Source: an uncultured Eubacteriales bacterium
GTDB lineage: Bacteria > Bacillota > Clostridia > Oscillospirales > Oscillospiraceae
Length of the DNA stretch: 64,000 nt
NCBI GenBank assembly: GCA_959602365.1
Contig: CAUGSS010000008.1
Coordinates: 1 to 64,000 of the forward strand
Direction of reading: 5' to 3'
Part shown: positions 33,084-41,596 of the stretch, piece by piece
How positions within the stretch are numbered: the stretch's first letter is position 1
How the letters are laid out: every line of letters starts with the position of its first letter
Notes under the pieces: generated by a model
What the model was told of the DNA's origin: nothing
Database searches by the model: none
What the model saw: the letters and a program-made list of their open reading frames with translations, nothing else
Position numbers and translations under genes: made by a program

Positions 33084-35123
33084 TCAGGACTCCTCGTCCT
33101 CGAAGTACTGGTCCACCGCCCGGAGCAGCTGCTCCCGCACCCGCTCCACATCGCTGCCGGGGATCTGTGCCGCGGCGGCGGCGGCGTTGCCGCCGCCCCC
33201 CAGGGCCTCCAGAATGACCTGGACGTTGACATCTCCGATGCTGCGCCCGGAGATGCAGACCCGGTTCTGGCCGTCGGGAGAGATCACAAAGCTGGCGGAG
33301 GTGCCCGCCACGTTGAGCAGTTCGTCGGCCCCCTGGGCGGCGGTGACCCGGCCCACCGGTTGATCCATGGCGGCCACCACCACTCCGTTTTTGTAGGGGC
33401 GGGCCTGGGCGATGATGCCGTACTTGGCGATGGCGTCGGACAGGTTGGTCTGGAACAGCCGCTTCACCTCCACGGTGTCGGCGCCGCTGCGGCGCAGGAA
33501 GGCGGCGGCCTCGAAGGTGCGTCCGCCGGTGCGCAGAGTAAAGCTCTTGGTGTCCAGCACGATGCCGGCCAGCAGGGCCTCCGCCTCGCCCCGCAGCAGA
33601 TCGGAGGAGTCCATCAGGTACTGGAGCAGCTCAGTGACCAGCTCGCTGGCGGAAGAGGCGTAGGGTTCGTGATAGTTCAGGGCGGCGTTTTCAATATAGC
33701 TGGCGGTGCGCCGGTGGTGGTCGATGACCGCCACCTTGTTGCAGCTGAGCAGCAGCTGCTCCGCCACCACCTGGTCGGGGCGGTTGGTGTCCACCACCAC
33801 CAGCAGGGAGTGGTTGTCCGCCTCCAGCATGGCGGTGTCGGCGGAGATGAACACGTCCTGATATTCAGGCAGCTTGCGCAGCCGGTCCACCATGATGGTG
33901 GAGGGGTTGCTGCCCGACTCGATGACGATGCGCCCGGGAACCCCGGCCTTCCGGGCCGCGGCGATGATGCCGGCGGCGGCGCCGATGGAGTCCAGGTCTG
34001 TGAACTTGTGGCCCATGGTGTACACGGTGGAGGCGCTGGAGATCAGCCCGCCCAGGGCGCTGGCCATGACCCGGCTCTTGACCTTGGTGCGCCGCTCGGT
34101 CTCCTTGGCCCGGCCGCCATAGAACTCGAAGTTGAAACGGTTCTTGATCACCGCCTGGTCGCCGCCCCGGCTCAGGGCCATCTCGGTGGCCAGGGAGGCG
34201 TACTGGAGCAGCTCCTCGTAGGAGGTGTCCATGCCGATGCCGATGGACATGGAGGCGGGCAGGCCGTTGGGAGAGCTGATCTTGCGCACCGCGTCCAGCA
34301 GGGCGAACTTGCCCTCCTGCAGGCCGGTCAGGTAGCGCTCCTCAAAGATAAAGAGATAGCGGTCCCGGTCATATCGGATGGTCAGTCCATGGGTGGGATT
34401 GGTCCAGCGATCGATCTCCTGGTCAATGGCTGTGCGGATGGCGCTGCGGGCGTTGTCGTTCAGCCCCCGGCACAGGTCGTCGTAGTTGTCGATGGTCAGA
34501 ATGCTGACCACCGGGCGGGAGCCGTAGTACTCCTCCTTCAGGGCCAGGTCCTCGGTCACGTCCAGCCAGTAGGTGGTGGCGATGACACTGCCGGTGCTGC
34601 GGCCGCCCTTGGCCTTGGCCATATGGCCGAACACCGCGAACTTGCGCTGGCCGATATCCACGGTGGTGGGGCACTCGCTCTTGCCATCCATCAGCCACCG
34701 GGCGTCAAAACCGGGGACAGCGTTGGTGATTTTGGTATCAAAGAGGTGCTCCCGCTCCCCGCTGATCCGCAGAAACAGGTCGTTGGACCAGATGATCTCC
34801 CCGGTGTCCGGCCGGAAGATCACCATGGGGAAGGGGGCGTTGAGCATAAAGTCATTGCCGGCGGTGCCGATATCCTCCCCTGCTGAGGCGATGTAGCGGG
34901 CCACCAGCTTGCGCCGCTGGCGGGAAAAGAGCTTGTACATGCAGAACAGCAGCAGGGTGACCACCGCCTCGCCCGCGCCGATATACAGGTTGAAATAGGC
35001 GGTAATGGCGGAGAAAATCAGCAGAAAGAGCAGATAGATCCACATCCGGGGCTCCAGCACCCGGGCCAGAGTGGAGTCCTGATCCGGCACTTTGGCTTCG
35101 CGTCTGGGTTCGTTGTTGGGCAT
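33084..35123 (-). CDS. gdpP: Cyclic-di-AMP phosphodiesterase GdpP (679 aa)
   Basis: Degrades c-di-AMP and so tunes potassium and wall homeostasis. Two N-terminal membrane spans (WIYLLFLLIFSAITAYF and AGEAVVTLLLFCMYKLF) lead to a PAS-like domain, a degenerate GGDEF domain (SIGIGMDTSYEELLQYA) and the DHH/DHHA1 phosphodiesterase. The metal motifs are FTDLDSIGAA, VVVDTNRPDQ and AVIDHHRRTA; GGGGNAAAAAAQ is the DHHA1 glycine motif. The ATG at 35123 has an AGGGGGT site; a GTG three codons earlier overlaps it. Confidence 0.95.
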   Translation of the reverse strand: MPNNEPRREAKVPDQDSTLARVLEPRMWIYLLFLLIFSAITAYFNLYIGAGEAVVTLLLFCMYKLFSRQRRKLVARYIASAGEDIGTAGNDFMLNAPFPMVIFRPDTGEIIWSNDLFLRISGEREHLFDTKITNAVPGFDARWLMDGKSECPTTVDIGQRKFAVFGHMAKAKGGRSTGSVIATTYWLDVTEDLALKEEYYGSRPVVSILTIDNYDDLCRGLNDNARSAIRTAIDQEIDRWTNPTHGLTIRYDRDRYLFIFEERYLTGLQEGKFALLDAVRKISSPNGLPASMSIGIGMDTSYEELLQYASLATEMALSRGGDQAVIKNRFNFEFYGGRAKETERRTKVKSRVMASALGGLISSASTVYTMGHKFTDLDSIGAAAGIIAAARKAGVPGRIVIESGSNPSTIMVDRLRKLPEYQDVFISADTAMLEADNHSLLVVVDTNRPDQVVAEQLLLSCNKVAVIDHHRRTASYIENAALNYHEPYASSASELVTELLQYLMDSSDLLRGEAEALLAGIVLDTKSFTLRTGGRTFEAAAFLRRSGADTVEVKRLFQTNLSDAIAKYGIIAQARPYKNGVVVAAMDQPVGRVTAAQGADELLNVAGTSASFVISPDGQNRVCISGRSIGDVNVQVILEALGGGGNAAAAAAQIPGSDVERVREQLLRAVDQYFEDEES

Positions 35124-35188
35124 GTTGGGCACCCCCTGTTGGTCAATCAGATGCGGCGTGTCAGGCGCGCTGAAGACATATTCATATC

Positions 35189-35217
35189 ATTATAGCAAAC
35201 CGGCGGGCGGTTGACAA
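35189..35217 (-). promoter_or_regulatory. gdpP promoter
   Basis: Minus strand: TTGTCA (35212-35217), 17 bp, perfect TATAAT (35189-35194), about 65 bp before the ATG. Confidence 0.75.
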
Positions 35218-35500
35218 GAAAATTCCGCCCCTTTCTGGGGGACGGAAACAGTGCAGATGGTTTGCCCGCAGCGCTTTGGCCGCCGGAGCGCTGCGGATCT
35301 TCCGGGAAGGCCGAATGCTGCCCGGAAGAGGTGACAGCGTTGGAATTGAGCGGGGGCGCAGCCGGAGGCCTCCGCGCTGCGGCGGCGCTTTCTGGGGAAA
35401 TGAGACAGACCGGCGCCGACCGGATGAGGGGCGGGGATGCGCCCCGGGGCGGCGGATGGAAAGAAATATGGGGCTGCGGCCTCGGAAAAGGGGGTATCCC

Positions 35501-35529
35501 TTGACATTCCCGGCGGGCTTGGCTAAAAT
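35501..35529 (+). promoter_or_regulatory. proS promoter
   Basis: Perfect TTGACA (35501-35506), 17 bp, TAAAAT (35524-35529), about 50 bp before the ATG. Confidence 0.8.
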
Positions 35530-35580
35530 GCTACTTGTGATTTTATATGCCTGTGGGCACTGAGATAGGAGAGAGATACC

Positions 35581-37023
35581 ATGGCAAAGGACAAGAAGCG
35601 AGTGGAAGCCATTACCTCCATGGAGGAGGATTTCGCCAAGTGGTACACCGACATCTGCCTGAAGGCGGAGCTGGTGGATTATGCCAGCGTCAAGGGCTTT
35701 ATGATTATGCGGCCCTACGGCTATGCCATCTGGGAGAATATGACCCGCATTTTGGACGGGATGTTTAAAAAGACCGGACATGAAAATGTGGCCATGCCGG
35801 TGCTGATCCCCGAGAGCATGCTGCGCAAGGAGGGGGAGCTGGTCAACGGCTTCGCCCCGGAGTGCGCCTGGGTGACCATGGGGGGCAGCGACAAGCTGGA
35901 GGAGCGGCTGGCCGTCCGGCCCACCAGTGAGACCATGTTCTGCGATCACTGGGCCCATGTACTCCAGACCTACAAGCAGCTGCCCATGCTCTACAACCAG
36001 TGGTGCTCGGTGGTGCGCTGGGAGAAGACCACCCGTCCCTTCCTGCGCTCCCGGGAGTTCTGGTGGCAGGAGGGCCACACCATCCATGAAACCGCTGAGG
36101 AGGCCATTGCCGAGACCGAGCAGCAGCTCAACTGCTACGCCGACTTCTGCCGGGACGCCCTGGCCATGCCGGTGCTCAAGGGCCGCAAGACCGACAAGGA
36201 GAAGTTTGCCGGGGCCGAGGCCACCTATACCATCGAGGCTATGATGAAGGACGGCAAGGCCCTCCAGTCGGGCACCAGCCACTACTTTGGAGACAAGTTC
36301 TCCCGGGCCTATGACGTCACCTTCACCGGCCGGGACAACAAGCTGCAGTATCCCTTCCAGACCTCCTGGGGGGCCTCCACCCGGCTCATCGGCGCGGTTA
36401 TCATGACCCACGGTGACGACAACGGCCTGGTGCTGCCCCCGGCTATCGCCCCGATCCAGGTGGTGGTCATCCCGGTGGCCCAGCACAAGGAGGGGGTCCT
36501 GGAGGCCGCCTACGGCCTGCGGGACCGGCTCCAGAAGCTGGATCTGCGGGTCAAGTGCGACGACTCCGACCAGTCCAACGGCTGGAAGTACGCTGAGTAC
36601 GAGATGAAGGGCGTGCCCCTGCGGGTGGAGATCGGCCCCAAGGACATGGAAAAGGGCCAGTGCGTCATCGCCCGCCGGGACACCGGGGAGAAGTACTTCG
36701 TGCCCCTGGAGGAGCTGGAGGCCAAGGTGACCGAGCTTTTGAAGGCGGTGCACACCAACCTCTACGAGTCCGCCGCCAAGCGGCTGGAGGAGAACATCTA
36801 CACCTGCGAGACCCTGGAGGAGGTCAAGGAGGCCATGGCCGAGCGGGGCGGCTTTGCCGAGACCATGTGGTGCGGCAGTCTGGAGTGCGAGCTGGCCATG
36901 AAGGAGAAGGCCGGCGTCTCCTCCCGGTGCATGCCCCTGGTCCAGAAGAAGATCGGCGCCTGCAAGTGCGCCGTGTGCGGCAAGAGCGCCGACAAGATGG
37001 TGGTCTGGGGCGTGGCCTACTGA
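35581..37023 (+). CDS. proS: Prolyl-tRNA synthetase, short archaeal/eukaryal type (480 aa)
   Basis: Charges tRNA-Pro. The class II core shows motif 2 in VVRWEKTTRPFLRSREFWWQEG (split here: VVRWEKTTRPF, LRSREFWWQEG), PTSETMF, and motif 3 SWGASTRLIGAVIMTHGD. It lacks the 180-residue editing insertion of the long bacterial ProRS, and ends in a domain with the zinc-binding cysteines CKCAVCGKSADKMVVWGVAY. This is the ProRS type shared with archaea and found in many clostridia. Its own strong promoter and terminator make it monocistronic. Confidence 0.96.
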   Translation: MAKDKKRVEAITSMEEDFAKWYTDICLKAELVDYASVKGFMIMRPYGYAIWENMTRILDGMFKKTGHENVAMPVLIPESMLRKEGELVNGFAPECAWVTMGGSDKLEERLAVRPTSETMFCDHWAHVLQTYKQLPMLYNQWCSVVRWEKTTRPFLRSREFWWQEGHTIHETAEEAIAETEQQLNCYADFCRDALAMPVLKGRKTDKEKFAGAEATYTIEAMMKDGKALQSGTSHYFGDKFSRAYDVTFTGRDNKLQYPFQTSWGASTRLIGAVIMTHGDDNGLVLPPAIAPIQVVVIPVAQHKEGVLEAAYGLRDRLQKLDLRVKCDDSDQSNGWKYAEYEMKGVPLRVEIGPKDMEKGQCVIARRDTGEKYFVPLEELEAKVTELLKAVHTNLYESAAKRLEENIYTCETLEEVKEAMAERGGFAETMWCGSLECELAMKEKAGVSSRCMPLVQKKIGACKCAVCGKSADKMVVWGVAY

Positions 37024-37047
37024 TTTTTTACAAAAACAGACAAATAG

Positions 37048-37086
37048 AACGGGGCTGCTGCACATATATGCAGCAGCCCCGTTTTT
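37048..37086 (+). terminator. proS terminator
   Basis: AACGGGGCTGCTGCA pairs with TGCAGCAGCCCCGTT around CATATA, followed by a T6 run. Member of the GGGGCTG...CAGCCCC terminator family of this window. Confidence 0.9.
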
Positions 37087-37197
37087 TGCCATTCCTGCTC
37101 CGCTTTTCTCGTTTTCTTTCCGGCCTCGTTTCCTGCCCCCTTGGCCCCATTTCCTGCCCTCCTTGCCCTGTTTCTTATCATCCTGGCCCTTTTCCTT

Positions 37198-37232
37198 GTC
37201 ATCCTGAGCGCAGCGAAGGATCTTTTTCGTCC
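37198..37232 (-). repeat. Dispersed repeat, half element
   Basis: GTCATCCTGAGCGCAGCG followed by AAGGATCTTTTTCGTCC, the left arm of the palindrome at 32753. Decayed TCATCCTGG copies precede it from about 37170. Confidence 0.7.
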
Positions 37233-37271
37233 ATTTACATCGGGGGCAGGATACTTCGTCCCCTGGGGCCT

Positions 37272-37490
37272 TCACCGGATAAAACCATAAGGCCGAAAGC
37301 GCTCGTTGATCTCCCGCAGCTCCAGTTTGCCCTCGATATAGGGCAGGTACATCTCATAGGCGTCCCCCAGGCCGTAGACGCCGCAGCCGGAGCACTCGTC
37401 GCAGCCGCCGCCCCCGCAGCTCAGGCTGCGGCGGACAATGGCCTCCCGCTCTTCCCGGGTGGTATTTTTGATCAGAAATTGTTCACTCAT
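37272..37490 (-). CDS. Cysteine-rich small protein of unknown function (72 aa)
   Basis: Five cysteines cluster in SLSCGGGGCDECSGCGVYG (residues about 25-43), a plausible zinc or iron-sulfur site, followed by a conserved-looking helical tail LGDAYEMYLPYIEGKLEL. GGAGG precedes the ATG at 37490; the longer frame has no site. Similar small proteins occur in gut clostridia as hypotheticals. It stands alone, divergent from the DUF815 ATPase. Confidence 0.75.
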   Translation of the reverse strand: MSEQFLIKNTTREEREAIVRRSLSCGGGGCDECSGCGVYGLGDAYEMYLPYIEGKLELREINERFRPYGFIR

Positions 37491-37552
37491 GGGGAAAAAC
37501 CTCCTTTTTCCGCCAGTTTGCATCGGAGGGCGGATTTTTATGCGCCCCTTTC

Positions 37553-37581
37553 TTGACATTTTTCGGGAGAACGACTACAAT
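37553..37581 (+). promoter_or_regulatory. Promoter of the DUF815 ATPase gene
   Basis: Perfect TTGACA (37553-37558), 17 bp, TACAAT (37576-37581), about 68 bp before the ATG. Confidence 0.75.
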
Positions 37582-37649
37582 GCGGACACATTCCATTTTG
37601 TTTTGGCAGAATTTGATGTTTTGAGTTTAAAAGGAAAGAAGCGGTCCAT

Positions 37650-38846
37650 ATGGAACATTTTTACGCCCAGCTCAGATGCGTCTCCGCCTACCGCGCCCTG
37701 CTTCAGGAGCCCGGCGGCCAGCGGCTTGCCCGGCTCTTCGCGGCCATTGCGCATGGGGACGGGGAGAGCGCCATAGACTGTTATACCGCCCTGTTTGAGA
37801 CAGTGGCCGCCCAGGGCCGGGACAGCCTGGGGGGATGGCTGCTGGACCGGCTGCGCTATGGGGAGAGCCCCTTCGCCGAGGCGGCCGCCCGGGGAGAGGA
37901 GAGCGAGGCCCTCTCCCGGGCGGCAGAGCATGACATCGGCCTGTTCGCCCGGCTGGCGGCGCTGCCCTGCGGGGAGATCAAGGCGGCCATCGCTGCGCTG
38001 CTGCCCGCCGGCTGGGCCGAGGCGGTGGCCGGCCTGCCTGAGTGGCGCAGTGAGGCCCCCTTTGACTTCCCGTCCATGCGGCGGTTTTACCGGGTCAACG
38101 GCACCGGCATGTTCGCCCGCTACCGTGCCTTCACCTGGAGCAGCAGCCAGCTGCTGCCGGTGGAGCGGCCCGACTTTGTGCCCGAGGAGGAGCTGTGGGG
38201 CTACCGGCTCCAGCGGGACCAGGTGGTGGCCAACACCCGGGCCCTGATCCAGGGCAGGCAGGTCAACAACGTGCTGCTCTACGGCGATCCGGGCACCGGC
38301 AAGTCCGCCACGGTGAAGGCCCTGCTGGGGGTGCCGGGGTTTGAGAGCCTGCGGCTCATCGAGGTCCATAAGACCGATTTGGGGGACTTTGGCCAGCTGC
38401 TGCGGCAGTTGGCCCACCGGCCTCAGAAGTTCATTCTGTTCATCGACGACCTGGCCTTTGACCAGGACGATATGACCTATTCCGTGCTGAAATCCGTGCT
38501 GGAGGGCGGCCTGGAGCCCCGGCCGGACAACGTGGCGGTGTACGCCACCTCCAACCGCCGCAACCTGGTGCGTCAGAGCTTTTCCGACCGCCGGGGGGAC
38601 GAGGTGGATATCAACGAGACGGTGCAGGAGAAGACCAGCCTGGCCGAGCGCTTCGGGCTGCGCATCCCCTTCACCGCCCTGAATCGGAACCAGTTTCTGG
38701 AGATGGTGGAGGAGCTGGCCCAGCGGAAGGGCGTCTGCTGCGACCGGGAGGTGCTGCGGGCCGAGGCGGTCAAATGGGAGATGCGCCATCCCAGCCGGAC
38801 CCCCCGCACCGCGCTCCAATTTTTGGCGAATTTAACCGCGAGATGA
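37650..38846 (+). CDS. DUF815-family AAA ATPase (398 aa)
   Basis: Single AAA module in the C-terminal half: Walker A YGDPGTGKSATVKAL near residues 211-225, Walker B FILFIDDLAFDQDD, sensor-like YATSNRRNLVRQSF and a late arginine-rich SLAERFGLRI block. The N-terminal 200 residues are helical and unassigned. DUF815 proteins are widespread single-gene ATPases without a settled function. It lies directly upstream of the VWA/tubulin-like unit, but a terminator and a new promoter separate them. Confidence 0.88.
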   Translation: MEHFYAQLRCVSAYRALLQEPGGQRLARLFAAIAHGDGESAIDCYTALFETVAAQGRDSLGGWLLDRLRYGESPFAEAAARGEESEALSRAAEHDIGLFARLAALPCGEIKAAIAALLPAGWAEAVAGLPEWRSEAPFDFPSMRRFYRVNGTGMFARYRAFTWSSSQLLPVERPDFVPEEELWGYRLQRDQVVANTRALIQGRQVNNVLLYGDPGTGKSATVKALLGVPGFESLRLIEVHKTDLGDFGQLLRQLAHRPQKFILFIDDLAFDQDDMTYSVLKSVLEGGLEPRPDNVAVYATSNRRNLVRQSFSDRRGDEVDINETVQEKTSLAERFGLRIPFTALNRNQFLEMVEELAQRKGVCCDREVLRAEAVKWEMRHPSRTPRTALQFLANLTAR

Positions 38847-38860
38847 CATCTGCCGCCCAA

Positions 38861-38896
38861 GGGGCTGCCGTCTGTTCAGAGACGGCAGCCCCTTTC
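38861..38896 (+). terminator. Terminator after the DUF815 gene
   Basis: GGGGCTGCCGTC pairs with GACGGCAGCCCC around an 8-nt loop, then TTTCCTGT. Confidence 0.8.
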
Positions 38897-38996
38897 CTGT
38901 CACAGGTTTGGCGCGAGTGGGTTAAAAGCCCGGTCAAAGCAGGTTGAAAACAAGTTAAAAGATTGATTTAAATATGGAAAGTCATCCCTCCGAGCA

Positions 38997-39025
38997 TTGA
39001 CAAGAAAAGTCGGATTCGGTAAAAT
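38997..39025 (+). promoter_or_regulatory. Promoter of the VWA/tubulin-like operon
   Basis: Perfect TTGACA (38997-39002), 17 bp, TAAAAT (39020-39025). The 5' untranslated region is about 68 nt and includes eight T and the hairpin GGCGCC-TTC-GGCGCC (39056-39070). The 150 bp around it are the most AT-rich in this part of the window. Confidence 0.75.
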
Positions 39026-39099
39026 TTTAAATATATTTCGAGAATCAATTTTTTTGGCGCCTTCGGCGCCTGAGCGGAAGAGAGAAGAGGAACTGAACG

Positions 39100-41535
39100 G
39101 TGAAACGTGCGATTCATTTGATTTGCGCCCTGCTGCTGGTGCTGACGGCGGCCTGCCCGGTCTGGAGCGCCTCCGCCGCCGGGGAGACCCAGCGGCGCGT
39201 CATTGACGTGGTCTATGATGACTCGGGCTCCATGTGCTCCGACAGCCTGGGGCCGGTGGACCGGTGGAGCCAGGCCCTCTACGCCATGGAGGTCTTCGCC
39301 ACCATGCTGGGGGAGTCGGACGAGATGAACGTCTTTTTGATGTCCAACTCCGGCCTGGCCCCCATCTCGGTCAGCGGCAGCGACCCGGGAAGGGTGGAGC
39401 AGATCATCGGCGGCCTGGGCGCCACGGGCAACACCCCCTATGACACGGTGCGCGCCGCCGCCGGGCATATCACCGCCGCCGACGCCTCCGCCAGCCGCTG
39501 GCTGGTGGTGCTCACCGACGGCGCCTTCCAGCAGCTGCCCTCCCAGGGGCTGGAGGCCTCTCTGGCCGAGTACGCCGCCCAGGGGATCCAGGTGGTCTAT
39601 CTGGGCATCGGCGCCGCGGAGATGCTCAGCGGCGACCCGGCGGGGAATTTCTACGCATACAGCGCCAACAGCAGCACGGAGATCCTGCCCTGCATCACGG
39701 AGATTGCAAACCAGATCTTCCAGCAGCAGGTGCTGCCCGCCAGCCACATCACCACCTCGGGCAATACCATGACCCTGGACATCGACATCCCGGTGTCCCA
39801 GCTGCTGGTGTTTGCCCAGGGGGAGGGGATCCAGGTGGAGTCGCTGGAGCTGGACGGGTCCGCCCTCCAGCCCACCGAGACCCACACCGTGGAGGTCACC
39901 GAGGCCAACACCCCCGTGGGCTGGCAGGGCCAGACCATCCTGGCCGACGGGCTGTGCGGCGTGGTGCAGACCTACGCCGCCGGAGACACCCCCTATGCCA
40001 AGGGCACCTACACCCTCACCGTCAGCGACCCCTCCCATGTGGAGATCTACTATATCGCCGGCACCGACATCGACTGCCACCTGACCTACAACGGGGTGGA
40101 GGTCAAGGCCGATGAGAAGCACTACGCCGGGGAGTACGGCATCACCATGCGCTTCCTGGACCCCCTCACCGGCGAGGAAGTGACCAGCGACCTGCTGGAC
40201 GGGGCGGTGTTCACCGCCGAGCTGGTCAACGGCGGCGAGGTGCAGACCATTGACAGCTCCACCACCAGCGTCAATCTGAAGGAGGGCGAGGTGGAGCTCA
40301 ACGCCTCGGCGGAGCTGCCCGGCCATGTGACCGTGACCAGCAGCCACACCTACACCGTCTATCCGGAGCCCATCCGGCTGGACGTGTCCGCTCAGATCCC
40401 CGGGGACTATAAGCTCTCCGCCCTGGGCCCCGACGCGGAGCCCATCCTGGTCACCGTCACCAACTTCGACACCGGGGAGAAGCTGAGCCAGGAGGAGTGG
40501 GACGCGGTGGACGCCGGCGGCCTGACCGTCTCCAGCGGCGGCAGCGTGAACTGGCTGGTGGAGAAGGGAGACGAGGTCTCCACCTGGGAGATCCGGCCCG
40601 ACTATGTCACCGACATGAGCGACACCGGCTCCGGGGCGCTGGAGCTCACCGTGAAGGCGGAATACGAGCTGGGCACCCAGGCCGCCTCCGGCGCCGGCAC
40701 CTTCCCGGTGAATATCGCCGCCTATGCCGCCTCCGAGCTGAAAATTGAGATCCTGCCCCCGGAGCAGCCTATCCCCCTCCATGACCTGGACGGGGCCCAG
40801 GGAGCCCAGGTGCGGGTGTACACCAAGGACGAATACACCGGGGAGTATACCCTGCTCACCCCGGAGCAGACCCAGGCCGCAGAGCTGGAGGTAGAGGGCA
40901 ACGCCCTGCGCTGGCAGCTCACCCCCACCGGGGAGGCGGGCTGCTGGACCCTGCTGCCCGAGGACGGCCCTGAGGCCATCTCCTTCAGCGGGGAGGAGGC
41001 CACGGTGCTCATCAGCGGCACTTTGGATGAGGGAGAGCTCCACTACCAGGGCAGCGGCAGCCAGCGGGTGCCGGTGCAGGCGCTCACCCTGGTGGAGAAG
41101 GTGCTCCGGGCCCTGCCCTATCTGGTGGGCTTCGGCGTGATCCTCTTTCTGCTGATCGGCTACCTGGGCAAGAAGAAGCTGCGGCTCAAGCACATGGCCC
41201 CTCAGGTGGTCAATATGAACGTGCGGCCCAGAAAGACCCTGAACGTCAAGCTGCAGAAGGTGTGGTGGAGCTATCTGCTGCCCTGCGTCCCCCAGCGGGC
41301 CACCATCCTCAGCCATCAGCCCACCTTTAACTGCCGCTTCCCCAACGTGACCATCAAGGCCGCCGGAGGCAACGCCTTCTACATCGTCAACCTGAAAGGC
41401 TTTGCCGGCAAGAGCACCCGCATCGACGGGGAGGAGATCGACCCCAAGGCCGACCGGCACAAGAAGTTCTATATCAGCACCGCGATTGCCAGCTATAAAA
41501 ACGGCAAAGTGACCGGGGAATTCCACTTTGTGTGA
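39100..41535 (+). CDS. Exported VWA-domain protein with one membrane anchor (811 aa)
   Basis: Signal peptide at residues 1-27 (LICALLLVLTAACPVWSASAA). A von Willebrand A domain follows at about 33-215 with a full metal site: D40-D-S42-G-S44, a Thr in ATGNTPYDTV, and an Asp in VVLTDGAF. Residues 220-660 are beta-rich Ig-like repeats. One membrane span, YLVGFGVILFLLIGYLG, sits near 674-690, and about 120 residues remain inside the cell. So the VWA domain faces outward. GTG start with an AGAGG site. First gene of the five-gene unit; 61 bp to the next. Confidence 0.9.
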   Translation: MKRAIHLICALLLVLTAACPVWSASAAGETQRRVIDVVYDDSGSMCSDSLGPVDRWSQALYAMEVFATMLGESDEMNVFLMSNSGLAPISVSGSDPGRVEQIIGGLGATGNTPYDTVRAAAGHITAADASASRWLVVLTDGAFQQLPSQGLEASLAEYAAQGIQVVYLGIGAAEMLSGDPAGNFYAYSANSSTEILPCITEIANQIFQQQVLPASHITTSGNTMTLDIDIPVSQLLVFAQGEGIQVESLELDGSALQPTETHTVEVTEANTPVGWQGQTILADGLCGVVQTYAAGDTPYAKGTYTLTVSDPSHVEIYYIAGTDIDCHLTYNGVEVKADEKHYAGEYGITMRFLDPLTGEEVTSDLLDGAVFTAELVNGGEVQTIDSSTTSVNLKEGEVELNASAELPGHVTVTSSHTYTVYPEPIRLDVSAQIPGDYKLSALGPDAEPILVTVTNFDTGEKLSQEEWDAVDAGGLTVSSGGSVNWLVEKGDEVSTWEIRPDYVTDMSDTGSGALELTVKAEYELGTQAASGAGTFPVNIAAYAASELKIEILPPEQPIPLHDLDGAQGAQVRVYTKDEYTGEYTLLTPEQTQAAELEVEGNALRWQLTPTGEAGCWTLLPEDGPEAISFSGEEATVLISGTLDEGELHYQGSGSQRVPVQALTLVEKVLRALPYLVGFGVILFLLIGYLGKKKLRLKHMAPQVVNMNVRPRKTLNVKLQKVWWSYLLPCVPQRATILSHQPTFNCRFPNVTIKAAGGNAFYIVNLKGFAGKSTRIDGEEIDPKADRHKKFYISTAIASYKNGKVTGEFHFV

Positions 41536-41596
41536 TCTCATAACAATATAACAACTGGATCAGCGCATCCACAGAGAAAGATTGGAGGAACCTACT

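Larger units (their letters stand above)
35124..35580. other. 457-bp divergent intergenic region, gdpP / proS
   Basis: Holds the gdpP promoter near the left end and the proS promoter near the right end. The 280 bp between them are GC-rich with no gene; I found no T-box signature (no AGGGTGGNACCGCG block) before proS. Confidence 0.6.

Noticed and set aside
35195..35580. A T-box riboswitch before proS
   Set aside because: No AGGGTGGNACCGCG antiterminator block or terminator is seen between the promoter and the ATG; the leader is only about 45 nt.
37650..38846. The DUF815 ATPase as the first gene of the VWA/tubulin-like operon
   Set aside because: A strong terminator (38861-38896) and a new promoter (38997-39025) separate them. 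A functional link cannot be excluded.
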